Of a stretch of 57,599 nucleotides of DNA, positions 1-8,611 are shown piece by piece. Source of the stretch: SVQP01 sp045587385 (GTDB lineage: Bacteria; Bacillota; Clostridia; Oscillospirales; CAG-272). A program made the translations under genes and the position numbers. The DNA lies in assembly GCA_045587385.1 (NCBI GenBank), contig JAZNCE010000104.1, forward strand, positions 1 through 57,599, read 5' to 3'. The notes under the pieces were generated by a model that saw only the letters and a list, made by a program, of their open reading frames with translations, did no database searches and was not told the origin of the DNA. Numbering within the stretch: the first letter of the stretch is position 1; each line of letters starts with the position of its first letter.

Positions 1-67
1 AGATAAGACGGTTTTCGATTGGAAAGCAGGTTAAAGCCGCGCCACTTTACGGCGACGGCCTCTCACA
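1..67. repeat. Direct repeat, copy 1 (67 bp)
   Basis: This stretch is repeated base for base at 177-243. It includes the segments AGATAAGACGGTTTTCGATT and CTTTACGGCGACGGCCTCTC. It sits upstream of the mobilisation genes, so an origin-of-transfer or replication role is possible, but no nick motif was recognised. It begins exactly at the window edge, so the repeat may extend further left. Confidence 0.85.
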
Positions 68-176
68 AAGTCGGAGCCCAAGCGGTCTTAGGAAGACAAC
101 TGGGGCTATCAACTCCTTGGCTCACAGAACGACATGGCTACGATCCGACTTGTACGAAAAAGTCTCGGAAATCGTC

Positions 177-243
177 AGATAAGACGGTTTTCGATTGGAA
201 AGCAGGTTAAAGCCGCGCCACTTTACGGCGACGGCCTCTCACA
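177..243. repeat. Direct repeat, copy 2 (67 bp)
   Basis: Second exact copy of the 67-bp unit at 1-67. The 109 bp between the copies contain the inverted pair AAGTCGGA and TCCGACTT. After this copy the sequence differs from that after copy 1. Confidence 0.85.
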
Positions 244-455
244 TCGGACGGCAGAGCCGACCGAATTTGCGAGATTTCAAGAGCTTTAGCGAGGTTTCGA
301 GAGATGTGAGGTAAACCGAAGAATGTCACTTTTCAAAGCCAAGGTCACTTTTTTAGGGCTTCTATGCCACTATTTGCCCATTATACCGAGGTTTTGGGCG
401 GTTTTTGCGCGTCTGGTCAATGTCACTGGCAGAAAGAACGAGGTAATATGCACAA

Positions 456-884
456 ATGGCAAAATCGAAGGAAAACACCGTTGTCAATGAAAGTGAGCGT
501 GCGAGGTTCGCTCTCTACACAGACCAAGCCACCCTTGATCTCGTAGACAAGCACTACAAAGAAGACGGTTGCGGATGCAAGAGCGAGTATATCGCCAAGG
601 CAATTCGTTACTATGCGGAGCTTCATTCGCTGAAGGATTGCTCCAATGTCATCCCCGACATCATCACTTCCACGCTCAAGGATATCACAAGAGAGAGCGA
701 TAACCGTCAAGGTAGATTGCTCTTCAAGATGGCTGTGGAGCTGACGATCCTGCAGAATATCATTGCAGCTAACAGCAACATTGACGTGGCTACGCTCGAA
801 AGAGTGCGTGGTATCTGTGTCAATGAGGTCAAAAAGCTCAACGGCATTATCAGTTTTGATGAAGCAGTCAGATGGCAAAGCTGA
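456..884 (+). CDS. Mobilisation accessory protein (MobC-like / ribbon-helix-helix)
   Basis: A 142-residue soluble protein whose stop overlaps the relaxase start by 13 bp, as expected for a relaxosome accessory protein that binds oriT and helps the relaxase. The N-terminal half (RFALYTDQATLDLVDKHY, followed by SEYIAKAIRYYAE) has the pattern of a DNA-binding ribbon-helix-helix or MobC-like fold; the C-terminal half looks helical and may dimerise. The start has a GAGG about 12 bases upstream, which is rather far. No enzymatic motif is visible. The assignment rests on size, position and translational coupling to the relaxase more than on a diagnostic motif. Confidence 0.7.
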   Translation: MAKSKENTVVNESERARFALYTDQATLDLVDKHYKEDGCGCKSEYIAKAIRYYAELHSLKDCSNVIPDIITSTLKDITRESDNRQGRLLFKMAVELTILQNIIAANSNIDVATLERVRGICVNEVKKLNGIISFDEAVRWQS

Positions 885-2188
885 TATTGAAAGTCAACTA
901 CTACAAGCCCGGTCGTGCCAAGTCGATGGGTGGCTACGCAAAATATATTGCTACCCGTGAGAACGTTGAAAAGATTGAAGACAGGTCTCTAACGCTGAAA
1001 AGCACAGAGAGTCAAGACGAGTTGATAGAAAAGCTCGTCAAAGATTTCCCCGAAAGTATATTCAGCGAGGAATATTTATCGTATCAAGAAGCTCCAAACA
1101 GAGCCAATGCGAGTGAATATATCACGAGAACGCTCGAAGATAACCTGCCGTATATCGTTGACTCTCCGACCTACGCCGACTATATTGCTACCCGTCCGAG
1201 AGCCGAGAGGATCGGCTCTCACGGACTTTTTACTTCGGGTGATGCGCCTGTGGTGCTGTCAAAAGTATCACAGGAGCTGAACGAACATCAAGGAAACGTA
1301 TGGACGTTCATTGCTTCTCTCAAGCGAGAAGATGCAGAGAGGCTCGGCTATGATAACGCTTCTCGGTGGAAGGACATGATAGGAAGTCACGTAGCGCAGA
1401 TGGCTTCAGCTATGAAGATTCCGATTGAAAACCTCAAATGGTACGGTGCTTTTCATAACGAAGGACATCATCCACACGTGCATATCATGGTCTACTCCAA
1501 AAATCCGAAGGAAGGTTATATCAATAACTATGGAATCGAGAAGATACGTTCAGAGTTCGTCCGAGATATTTTCGCTCAAGACCTCACGAGTCTGTACGAG
1601 GATCAGACCGAACTTCGTCAACGCTTGAAGAAAGCAGCCAATGAATTGATCCACGAAATTCTCACCAAGGCAGAAGGAAGGACCATCGAAAACGATAGCA
1701 TCGAGCAAAAGATACTGCTCCTTTCGGAAAAACTCAAGAAGACGAAAGGCAAAAAGGTCTATGGTTATTTGAGCAAGGACATCAAGGATCTCGTGGATTC
1801 TATTGTGGATGACCTCGCCAAGGATGATACCATCTCGGAACTGTATGACCTGTGGTATGATCTGAAATATGAAATCCTCGGTATGTATTCGGGCAAACGG
1901 CCTCCGAAGATACCCCTGTCCGAAAACAAAGAATTCAGATCCATCAAGAACAGTATCATCAAGGAAGCCTCCTCACCGAACTATGATCCCAACGTAAAAG
2001 TCCATTCCTACCCCAAGGGAAACAGAGTGAGTGCTACCGCAGTCACTCGTCTGTTCAAAAATCTCTGCAACATTTTCCGTGACAAATTCGATGACGAAAA
2101 CAGAAGAACCATCTACACTCCTGCCGTTGACAAGCGAATCCGTCGAGAGGATGAAGCCAAGAGAAATGCGGAACTCATATACGATTAA
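872..2188 (+). CDS. Relaxase (MobP-type mobilisation nuclease)
   Basis: A 438-residue relaxase that would nick oriT and carry the strand into the recipient. The central metal-binding motif is clear: HHPHVHIMVY at residues 199-208, the three-histidine signature of HUH relaxases. The N-terminus (KVNYYKPG, then GGYAKYIATRE) and overall layout resemble the MobP3 relaxases of Bacillota mobilisable elements; the catalytic tyrosine is probably in the N-terminal region (Y10/Y11 or Y25), which I cannot settle. The C-terminal 200 residues are charged and helical. It overlaps the accessory gene upstream and is followed 14 bases later by the primase-like gene, forming one operon with the coupling protein. 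Confidence 0.88.
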   Translation: MAKLILKVNYYKPGRAKSMGGYAKYIATRENVEKIEDRSLTLKSTESQDELIEKLVKDFPESIFSEEYLSYQEAPNRANASEYITRTLEDNLPYIVDSPTYADYIATRPRAERIGSHGLFTSGDAPVVLSKVSQELNEHQGNVWTFIASLKREDAERLGYDNASRWKDMIGSHVAQMASAMKIPIENLKWYGAFHNEGHHPHVHIMVYSKNPKEGYINNYGIEKIRSEFVRDIFAQDLTSLYEDQTELRQRLKKAANELIHEILTKAEGRTIENDSIEQKILLLSEKLKKTKGKKVYGYLSKDIKDLVDSIVDDLAKDDTISELYDLWYDLKYEILGMYSGKRPPKIPLSENKEFRSIKNSIIKEASSPNYDPNVKVHSYPKGNRVSATAVTRLFKNLCNIFRDKFDDENRRTIYTPAVDKRIRREDEAKRNAELIYD

Positions 2189-2202
2189 GGAAAGGAGATG
2201 CC

Positions 2203-3159
2203 ATGCCATATATAAATTTCACAGAACAAGAAAAAGCATCAGCGAATGCTTCAAGCATCGTTGACTATCTGACCGCCCACGGCGAATCGGTTGATAGAGT
2301 CGGGCGCGAATATGTTTGGGAAGCCCCGTCGGGCAAAGTCTCAATCAACGGAAGCGAATGGTTCAGTCAATACGAACTCGTCGGTGGCGGTGCAGTCAAT
2401 TTCGTTCAAAAGTTTTTCGGGTTATCCTATCCCGATGCCATCCGAAGTCTGCTCGGCAATAACACAGGTGAAGAAGTCATCGGCGAGAGAACGCCTCCGA
2501 AGATCAAGCCCAAGAAACCTTTTGAACTGCCCGAAAAGCATACCGATATGCGTAGAGTCTATGGATATCTGATGCACGAGCGAATGATAGACCGACAAGT
2601 CATCAATCGCTTTGTAGCAGACGGACTCATCTATGAGGATGCAAAGTATCACAATGCCGTCTTCATTGGCAACGACAGGAACGGCAAAACCGTTCACGCG
2701 CACAAACGAGCGACCTCTGCCAAATCCGATTTCAAAGGAAATCTGGAAAGCAGTATTGCTGAATATAGCTTTCATTTCGATGGCTCATCCGAATACCTAT
2801 TCGTATTTGAAGCACCCATTGATATGCTGGCATATATCTCAATGCACAAGCAAGGATGGGATAAGCACTCCTACGTGGCGCTCTGCTCAACAGCAGACCG
2901 TGCAGCTCTGCAAATGCTGATGGACAATCCAAACCTCAAGACCGTGTATCTCTGCCTGGATAATGACAACGCAGGTCAGCTCGGTTGCGAGAGGATCTCC
3001 AAAGCGATACACGAGCTTGGAGAATATTCAGTATGGAGAGTCCCACCACAGAACAAGGATTGGGATGAGGATCTCAAGGCTCTCAACGGTCGAGAAGCGA
3101 TACCTGCCGAGCATATCAGCACCCCCGAAACACCCACAAATATAGAATTGACTATGTAA
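2203..3159 (+). CDS. Toprim / DUF3991-type primase-like protein
   Basis: A 318-residue protein with an N-terminal DUF3991-like segment (residues about 15-85, including GSEWFSQYELVGGGAVNFVQ) resembling the region before Toprim in element-encoded primases. A Toprim domain follows: the conserved glutamate is in FVFEAPIDML (E203) and the acidic pair is in LDNDNAG (D253, D255). Such proteins accompany MOBP relaxases and may prime or process transferred single strands. A full primase catalytic domain is not evident, so the activity is inferred. AAGGAGATG precedes the start. Confidence 0.82.
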   Translation: MPYINFTEQEKASANASSIVDYLTAHGESVDRVGREYVWEAPSGKVSINGSEWFSQYELVGGGAVNFVQKFFGLSYPDAIRSLLGNNTGEEVIGERTPPKIKPKKPFELPEKHTDMRRVYGYLMHERMIDRQVINRFVADGLIYEDAKYHNAVFIGNDRNGKTVHAHKRATSAKSDFKGNLESSIAEYSFHFDGSSEYLFVFEAPIDMLAYISMHKQGWDKHSYVALCSTADRAALQMLMDNPNLKTVYLCLDNDNAGQLGCERISKAIHELGEYSVWRVPPQNKDWDEDLKALNGREAIPAEHISTPETPTNIELTM

Positions 3160-3214
3160 GTCGGAAAGGATTCTATGATCAAAAACAATATTATTTTACG
3201 CATGAGGTATCCCA

Positions 3215-3640
3215 TTGCTTTACTACGACTCCAAAAAACGTGATATCCCTGGCGATTATTTTCCGTTGCCCAAATCCATCTTCAACCTTGACTTGTCGAC
3301 CGGAGAGATAGTTGTATACGCTTTTCTCATGTACTGCGAGGATCGGAAAACCTTTCAATGCCATCCGAGCTACTCTACGATAGGCAATGCCACAGGTATG
3401 AGCAAGAATACAGTGCGAAAGTATGTCGAGAGCCTTGAACGAAAAGGCTTCATCTACACCGAGCCAACCAAGGTCAAGACCAAGGATGGCAGAACACACA
3501 ACGGAAGTTTGCTGTACACGATACAACCCATCAAGCCTATCGAGGAAGCGTACTTCAATCGTCAGATCGCTATCGCCAGCGCAAGGTGCGAAGCACAAAA
3601 AGCACTCAAGAAATACGAAAAGAAATATGGAAGGAGCTGA
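3215..3640 (+). CDS. Helix-turn-helix protein of the mobilisation operon
   Basis: A 141-residue protein with a likely winged helix-turn-helix: residues about 50-80 read SYSTIGNATGMSKNTVRKYV, and the next segment (ESLERKGFIYTEP) forms the wing. The start is a TTG with GAGG seven bases upstream. Similar replication-initiator-like HTH proteins occur between primase and VirD4 genes in clostridial elements. It probably binds element DNA as a regulator or replication factor. Its 3' end overlaps the listed start of the VirD4 gene by 55 bp, implying coupling. Confidence 0.7.
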   Translation: MLYYDSKKRDIPGDYFPLPKSIFNLDLSTGEIVVYAFLMYCEDRKTFQCHPSYSTIGNATGMSKNTVRKYVESLERKGFIYTEPTKVKTKDGRTHNGSLLYTIQPIKPIEEAYFNRQIAIASARCEAQKALKKYEKKYGRS

Positions 3641-5478
3641 TACCAATAGGCAGTATTGAAATCTTAATCACAGTAGCCGCCATCATGGGCGGTCTTTTTG
3701 TATTCATCACTCTTGCATCTCACCTCTACGGCCTCAACAGCATCAAGAGCAAGACCGTCGGACACGGTCAGCATGGTACTGCTCGTTGGGCATCAAAGCG
3801 TGAGATCAAGGACACCTATACGAAAGTCCCTTACGAGCCAAGCAAGTGGCGTGAGGATCCCAAGAGCAGGCCGAAGGAACAAGGTATCGTTGTAGGTTGT
3901 GAAACCGTAGGCAATGACACTGTCGGTCTCGTGGACACAGGTGACGTTCACTGTATGATGATCGGTGCTGCAGGTGTAGGTAAAACTGCATTTTGGCTTT
4001 ACCCGAACATTGAATATGCCTGTGCCTCCGGAATGTCCTTCATGTCCACCGACACCAAGGGCGATATCATGAGAAACTACGGATCCATCGCATCCAAATA
4101 CTACGGCTACAACATTTCGGTCATTGACCTGCGTAACCCGATGAGATCGCACGGCAACAATCTCCTTCATCTTGTCAACAAGTATATGGACTTGTATGCC
4201 GAGCATCCCGAAACCATCGCATACAAAGCCAAGGCAGAAAAGTACGCCAAGATCATTTCCAAGACGATCATTCTGTCGGGAATGGATGCAGGATCCTTCG
4301 GTCAGAACGCATACTTCTACGATGCAGCCGAGGGTGTGCTGACAGCCTCGATCCTTCTTGTATCGGAGCTGTGTAAGCCCGAAGAACGCCACATCGTATC
4401 GGTATTCAAAATCATTCAGGAACTCCTTGCGCCGAGCAACAACAAACAGCAGAAGAACCAATTCAATTCGCTGATGGCGAAACTGCCCGATGATCACAAA
4501 GCCAAGTGGTTCGCAGGTGCAGCTCTCAACACCTCGGAACAGTCGATGGCTTCGGTTATGTCCACCGCGCTCTCCCGACTCAATGCATTCCTTGATTCGG
4601 AACTTGAAACCATCCTCTGTAACGATACCGAGATTGACGCCGAAAAGTTCTGCTCGGAAAAGTCAGCGATATTTATCATCATGCCCGAAGAAGACTCGTC
4701 CAAATACTTCATGGTCAGCCTTATCATTCAGCAACTGTACCGAGAAATCTTGGCAGTCGCCGATGAGAATGGTGGTAAGCTCAAGAACCGTGTCGTATTC
4801 TACTGCGATGAGTTTGGTACACTCCCCAAAATCGAATCCGCCGAGATGATGTTCTCGGCTTCACGTTCTCGTAGAGTTTCCATCGTACCGATCATTCAGT
4901 CCCTCGCCCAGCTCGAAAAGAACTACGGAAAGGAAGGTGCAGAGATCATCGTGGACAACACCCAGCTCACAGTGTTCGGTGGCTTTGCTCCCAACTCTGA
5001 AACCGCGCAGGTACTATCCAAGTCATTGGGTACACGCACCGTTATGTCAGGAAGCGTAAGCCAAAGCAAAAACGACCCGTCACGTTCTCTGCAAATGATA
5101 GAGCGACCGTTGATGACAGCAGACGAACTGAAGTCCTTGCCGAAAGGTACGTTCGTTGTAACCAAGACAGGCTTCAATCCGATAAAGGTAAAGCTGAAGC
5201 TCTTCTTCAAGTGGGGCATTCAGTTTGAGGATAAGCCATTCGTTGTTCCGCTCCGAGATAACCAAAACATCAAATACGCTAACAAGGATGACTTGATGAC
5301 GGCAGCTCATGAGAAGTATCAGAAACCTGCAACCAAGGATGATGAAGAAATACCTCCTAACAGCTATGCTGTTGAGCAGACTGAACATGAGCAGAATTAT
5401 CCCGAAAGCGAGAAAAACGCAAGAAGACCCCAAGACGTGAAGATCCACAGGGCTGATACTACAGAAACCAACGCATAA
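3586..5478 (+). CDS. VirD4/TraG-family coupling protein (CD1115 type)
   Basis: A 630-residue membrane-anchored ATPase that would link the relaxosome to a mating channel. A transmembrane segment spans residues 24-47. Walker A is GAAGVGKT at 127-134 and Walker B is VVFYCDEFGTLPK with D408/E409, followed by the ASRSRRVSIVPIIQSLAQLE segment typical of TraG/VirD4. The start is uncertain: the ATG at 3586 lies inside the previous gene, and GGAAGGAG at about 3628 may serve a non-ATG start just before residue 20. No VirB4 or other channel gene follows, so a helper element would supply the pore. Confidence 0.9.
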   Translation: MRSTKSTQEIRKEIWKELIPIGSIEILITVAAIMGGLFVFITLASHLYGLNSIKSKTVGHGQHGTARWASKREIKDTYTKVPYEPSKWREDPKSRPKEQGIVVGCETVGNDTVGLVDTGDVHCMMIGAAGVGKTAFWLYPNIEYACASGMSFMSTDTKGDIMRNYGSIASKYYGYNISVIDLRNPMRSHGNNLLHLVNKYMDLYAEHPETIAYKAKAEKYAKIISKTIILSGMDAGSFGQNAYFYDAAEGVLTASILLVSELCKPEERHIVSVFKIIQELLAPSNNKQQKNQFNSLMAKLPDDHKAKWFAGAALNTSEQSMASVMSTALSRLNAFLDSELETILCNDTEIDAEKFCSEKSAIFIIMPEEDSSKYFMVSLIIQQLYREILAVADENGGKLKNRVVFYCDEFGTLPKIESAEMMFSASRSRRVSIVPIIQSLAQLEKNYGKEGAEIIVDNTQLTVFGGFAPNSETAQVLSKSLGTRTVMSGSVSQSKNDPSRSLQMIERPLMTADELKSLPKGTFVVTKTGFNPIKVKLKLFFKWGIQFEDKPFVVPLRDNQNIKYANKDDLMTAAHEKYQKPATKDDEEIPPNSYAVEQTEHEQNYPESEKNARRPQDVKIHRADTTETNA

Positions 5479-5482
5479 AAAG

Positions 5483-5524
5483 ACAGCGAGAGATAGTCAC
5501 AAGGGCTACCTCTCGCTGTTCAAT
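5483..5524 (+). terminator. Terminator after mobilisation operon
   Basis: Inverted arms ACAGCGAGAG (5483-5492) and CTCTCGCTGT (5510-5519) lie directly after the VirD4 stop. The downstream tract is only moderately T-rich. Confidence 0.65.
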
Positions 5525-5533
5525 TCTTGGTTT

Positions 5534-5553
5534 GCAGTAGTCAAAGAACAAGA
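5534..5553 (+). repeat. Recurring GCAGTAGTCAAAGAA motif, copy A
   Basis: GCAGTAGTCAAAGAACAAGA is one of five dispersed copies of a motif with consensus GCAGTAGTCAAAGAAAAGGC. This copy follows the mobilisation operon terminator and is the most diverged at its 3' end. Confidence 0.75.
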
Positions 5554-5581
5554 CTCAGAATTATCAGCAATACTTGTTACC

Positions 5582-5610
5582 TTGACGGGTGAGGCTTTTT
5601 CTGATACAAT
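5582..5610 (+). promoter_or_regulatory. Promoter-like TTGACG-17-TACAAT
   Basis: TTGACG at 5582-5587 and TACAAT at 5605-5610 are 17 bases apart. The surrounding block (CTTGACGGG, then TTCTGATACAATC) recurs at 29722-29753. It may be a real promoter for the small gene at 5753, or a remnant of a mobile module. Confidence 0.45.
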
Positions 5611-5716
5611 CCAAACTCCTTTCTCTCCATCTGCATTTTGTTGTATTTCCTTGTGAAATAGTGGCTGACCTGTGAAACTCCCCCGCTTGCCCTACTTCCA
5701 TCTGTATGAGAGGATT

Positions 5717-5725
5717 TGCTATAAT
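5717..5725 (+). promoter_or_regulatory. Extended -10 promoter before small gene
   Basis: TGCTATAAT is a consensus extended -10 with no obvious -35. It lies 27 bases upstream of the start at 5753, with AGGAGG in between. Confidence 0.55.
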
Positions 5726-5752
5726 GAGCAAAAAAGATAGGAGGTATCACGA

Positions 5753-5917
5753 TTGAAAGAGCAAAAACACGAGGTCATCGTCAACGGCGAACTGAACACC
5801 GCCAAAATTGAAAAGGAGCATATTGACGCGATGTGTCGGTCATTGCACAAAGATATTTTGGAATATTATCATAAAGTAAATAATACAGAAGCCCCAAATA
5901 TCCAAACACAGCATTAG
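5753..5917 (+). CDS. Small protein, 54 residues, TTG start, unknown function
   Basis: A short frame beginning LKEQKHEVIVNGELN and ending NIQTQH. It starts with TTG eight bases after a perfect AGGAGG and lies behind an extended -10 promoter, so it is probably expressed. The product is charged and predicted helical after residue 18 (KIEKEHIDAMCRSLHKDILE), with no membrane segment. I do not recognise the family. In related elements small genes of this kind precede recombinase genes, but none follows here and the minus-strand operon begins at once, so it may be the leftover of a lost module. Confidence 0.5.
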   Translation: MKEQKHEVIVNGELNTAKIEKEHIDAMCRSLHKDILEYYHKVNNTEAPNIQTQH

Positions 5918-5981
5918 AAAAGAAATAATAGAGTATTGGAAAAAACCAAAAATGGAACTTTAATGTACACAATGCATTATG

Positions 5982-6806
5982 TCAGGTAATACTTAGATTA
6001 CGCTGTCTAACGACTTCATACATGAGAATGGATGCTGCACAGCTCACATTGAACGAAGACGCATAGGACTTGTCATCCATGGGTATGGTACAGAGCTTGT
6101 CACAATAATCTTTAAATGTCTTATTCAATCCCATGGTCTCATTGCCCATCATAATTATCACAGGCTTAGTCAGATTTTCGTAATATATAGGACTTTCCTT
6201 GTGAGCAGTCGTGCCAATAACTTTCAAGGCAGGGTGCTTGTTTTTCAAATCTGCTATATAGGCAAACAACTCCGTATTATCGGTTATCCTAACGACAGGC
6301 AAATTAAAGAACGAGCCCATAGCGGAGACAACCACATCAGAATCATAGAGATCAACAGCATGTCCAGTGATAATTAGCATATCAGCACCAAGAGCATCAC
6401 AAGAACGAATCATTGTGCCTAAATTCCCTTTGTTGGAAGGTCTGTCGAATAGTACAATAAACGGATTATCGGACAATGGGATATTGTCTAAATGATCTTC
6501 TCTCATTTCAATTATTGCCATTAACTCGGAAGAATCGGTTTTACCACTCAATTCATGCATTAACTCTGAGGTGAGGCAATAATTTTGTTCAGTTGAAACA
6601 GTCTGAATCATATTTCGCGCCCAATCTGATAAAGAATTTTTATCATACAAAAAGGCTTTAATTATCCAATGATTTTTCACTGCTTCATTCAAGCTACGTA
6701 CTCCTTCAACCAAAAATTCGTTGTATCTGTATCTTTTGTTTCGGTTTGTTTTAAGGACTTCAAATTTTTGGTACGTGCTGTTTTTGCTAAAAACATTGAT
6801 TTCCAT
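5982..6806 (-). CDS. SpoU/TrmH-family RNA 2'-O-methyltransferase
   Basis: A 274-residue SPOUT enzyme transferring methyl from SAM to a ribose 2'-OH in RNA. The three signature motifs are present: NKGNLGTMIRS (125-135), IIMMGNETMGL (218-227) and the knot-closing PMDDKSYASSFNVSCAASI (242-260). The N-terminal 100 residues fit the L30e-like RNA-binding domain. It is the last gene of the radical SAM peptide operon, eight bases after the second ABC gene. TsnR/NshR, from the same superfamily, protect thiopeptide producers by methylating 23S rRNA. An immunity role is therefore plausible but is inference; a housekeeping rRNA/tRNA methylase is the alternative. Confidence 0.88.
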   Translation of the reverse strand: MEINVFSKNSTYQKFEVLKTNRNKRYRYNEFLVEGVRSLNEAVKNHWIIKAFLYDKNSLSDWARNMIQTVSTEQNYCLTSELMHELSGKTDSSELMAIIEMREDHLDNIPLSDNPFIVLFDRPSNKGNLGTMIRSCDALGADMLIITGHAVDLYDSDVVVSAMGSFFNLPVVRITDNTELFAYIADLKNKHPALKVIGTTAHKESPIYYENLTKPVIIMMGNETMGLNKTFKDYCDKLCTIPMDDKSYASSFNVSCAASILMYEVVRQRNLSIT

Positions 6807-6814
6807 AATTCTTC

Positions 6815-8611
6815 CTATTCTGCCTTATAATACTTCGCTTGGCTATTAAACAGATTAGCATATACTCCACCCATTTCAAGTAAAGTCTCGTGATTCCCTT
6901 GCTCTACCAAGCATCCATCTTGAAGAACAAATATATGATCACATCCAATGATATTTGAAAGCCGGTGCGAAATCAGTATTGCGGTCTTCTTCACGGTAAG
7001 TTGAGTAATATAATTGAATATCTCATTCTCGGAGTCCACATCTAAACTTGCTGAGGGCTCGTCCAAGATCATAATGGGAGCATCCTTGTAAATGGCTCTT
7101 GCAATAGATAATTTTTGCCATTGTCCTATAGAAGGCTCCACGGATTCGGTTTCGGAGGTAAAAGCTCTTGTAAGCATAGTGTCAAGACCATGCGGCAATT
7201 CATCACACCAGTTATCTAACTTTACCTGTCTAATAGCCGCTTGTACCTTCTCTATATCACATGGTTTGCCCGCAGAAATATAATCCCTTATTGGCATAGC
7301 GTAATGTGTCGTGCTTTGAAATACACAGGCTATGGCTTCGTAATAGGAATGAATATTATATTCCTTTATATTTACTCCATCTAACAAGATTTCTCCGCTA
7401 TCTGGCTCATACAGGCGGAGTAATAAATTAACCAATGTACTTTTACCGCTACCATTAAGACCCACCAATCCATGTGTTTTTCCAGCAGAAATAGTCAGGT
7501 TAAGATTGTGTAATATTTCTTTGTCCGTTCCGGGATATGCAAATGAAACATTCTGGAAATGAATTGTATGTGATCCTTCATTCACATCGGTAAAATTGTG
7601 TTCTCCGCTTTCATATATAGACTGATCTTCTAAATATTCACGAAGCATACTATGTTTTGTTTGCATATCCTGGCATTGTGCCACAAATTCAACTATCGTT
7701 TCACAACTTCCAGTTAGATTTTTAAAAGCGGCAATTAGCAAGGTGTAATCTCCGAATAACATTTTCCCTGTAAAGACAGATATGCCAATAATGATTTGTA
7801 CAATTATAGTAATAAGGCGATCGTAATGGTTTATGATTGAATTACTTATAGTGTTTTTTGTATATCTACCGCGATAACATTTATAATACTTACTAATAAT
7901 TTGATCGTACTTTTCACAAACATAACTAGCAAGATTGAAAATCTTAAACTCTTTAACAAACGTCTTATCAACTGGGATGCCTTTATAATAGTTTTTTTCA
8001 CGATTAAGGACATCAGTTGCTATGTGAAAATCGCGATCATCTTTGTTGTTTTTTTTAATCAAAAAAAACAAGGGGACTTTGACGATGATTGCTACTAAAA
8101 TCATAATTGGCGAATATTGCCACATAACAAAAGCAAAAGAGAACAAAGCAATCAAGTTACCGATTCCAGTTAGAATTGTTTTAATTTGTCCAACAAAATC
8201 AACTCCTTGCGCTACATTTCTACGGCTTTGAAGGTTTGGATTATGCAAATCGCTTCTGTTAATTTTAAAATCTTTTTCAATAAATTTAGTTTGAAGTTTT
8301 ACATTTATACTCTCACGCCAACAATTCTCGATAACATCCGAGATGGTTGTAATAAGCCATCCGCTGATATGGACAAGAAAAATAAGGATGCTATAAAATA
8401 ATGCTTGTTTTAATAAGCTAATATCTTTGTCACCAGATATTAGAAATTGAAGATTGTTAAAAATCTGTGCAGAAAGCCACGCGACAATTACATCTTTTTG
8501 ACCGAGTATAATTGTTAAAAATGGCAAGAAAATTACAAACCATAATTTTGGATGAAAAAAATAACTCAAAAAATACCTAAAGTTGCCTGGGGGTTTAATA
8601 CGTTTAACCAT
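6815..8611 (-). CDS. ABC exporter half-transporter (TM + ATPase), RiPP operon
   Basis: A 598-residue fused membrane/ATPase protein. About six membrane helices occupy residues 20-310. The ATPase has Walker A GLNGSGKST, Walker B MILDEPSASLD and an H-loop ILISHRL. The signature loop is PSIGQWQK rather than LSGGQ. It overlaps the preceding ABC gene by one base, so the two probably form a heterodimer exporting the modified peptide. There is no N-terminal C39 peptidase domain, so leader removal would need another protein. Self-immunity by export is also possible. Confidence 0.9.
   Translation of the reverse strand: MVKRIKPPGNFRYFLSYFFHPKLWFVIFLPFLTIILGQKDVIVAWLSAQIFNNLQFLISGDKDISLLKQALFYSILIFLVHISGWLITTISDVIENCWRESINVKLQTKFIEKDFKINRSDLHNPNLQSRRNVAQGVDFVGQIKTILTGIGNLIALFSFAFVMWQYSPIMILVAIIVKVPLFFLIKKNNKDDRDFHIATDVLNREKNYYKGIPVDKTFVKEFKIFNLASYVCEKYDQIISKYYKCYRGRYTKNTISNSIINHYDRLITIIVQIIIGISVFTGKMLFGDYTLLIAAFKNLTGSCETIVEFVAQCQDMQTKHSMLREYLEDQSIYESGEHNFTDVNEGSHTIHFQNVSFAYPGTDKEILHNLNLTISAGKTHGLVGLNGSGKSTLVNLLLRLYEPDSGEILLDGVNIKEYNIHSYYEAIACVFQSTTHYAMPIRDYISAGKPCDIEKVQAAIRQVKLDNWCDELPHGLDTMLTRAFTSETESVEPSIGQWQKLSIARAIYKDAPIMILDEPSASLDVDSENEIFNYITQLTVKKTAILISHRLSNIIGCDHIFVLQDGCLVEQGNHETLLEMGGVYANLFNSQAKYYKAE

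Larger units (their letters stand above)
1..455. other. Non-coding region upstream of mobilisation genes; candidate oriT
   Basis: No convincing gene is seen here; a 63-codon frame across the repeat has no ribosome site. The stretch holds the 67-bp direct repeats and an imperfect inverted pair, CCTCTCACATC near 235 and GATGTGAGG near 305. It lies directly before the relaxase accessory gene, the usual place for oriT in mobilisable elements. The oriT assignment is inference from position only. Confidence 0.4.

Noticed and set aside
19..210. 63-codon frame across the direct repeat
   Set aside because: No ribosome site, and it spans repeated non-coding DNA.
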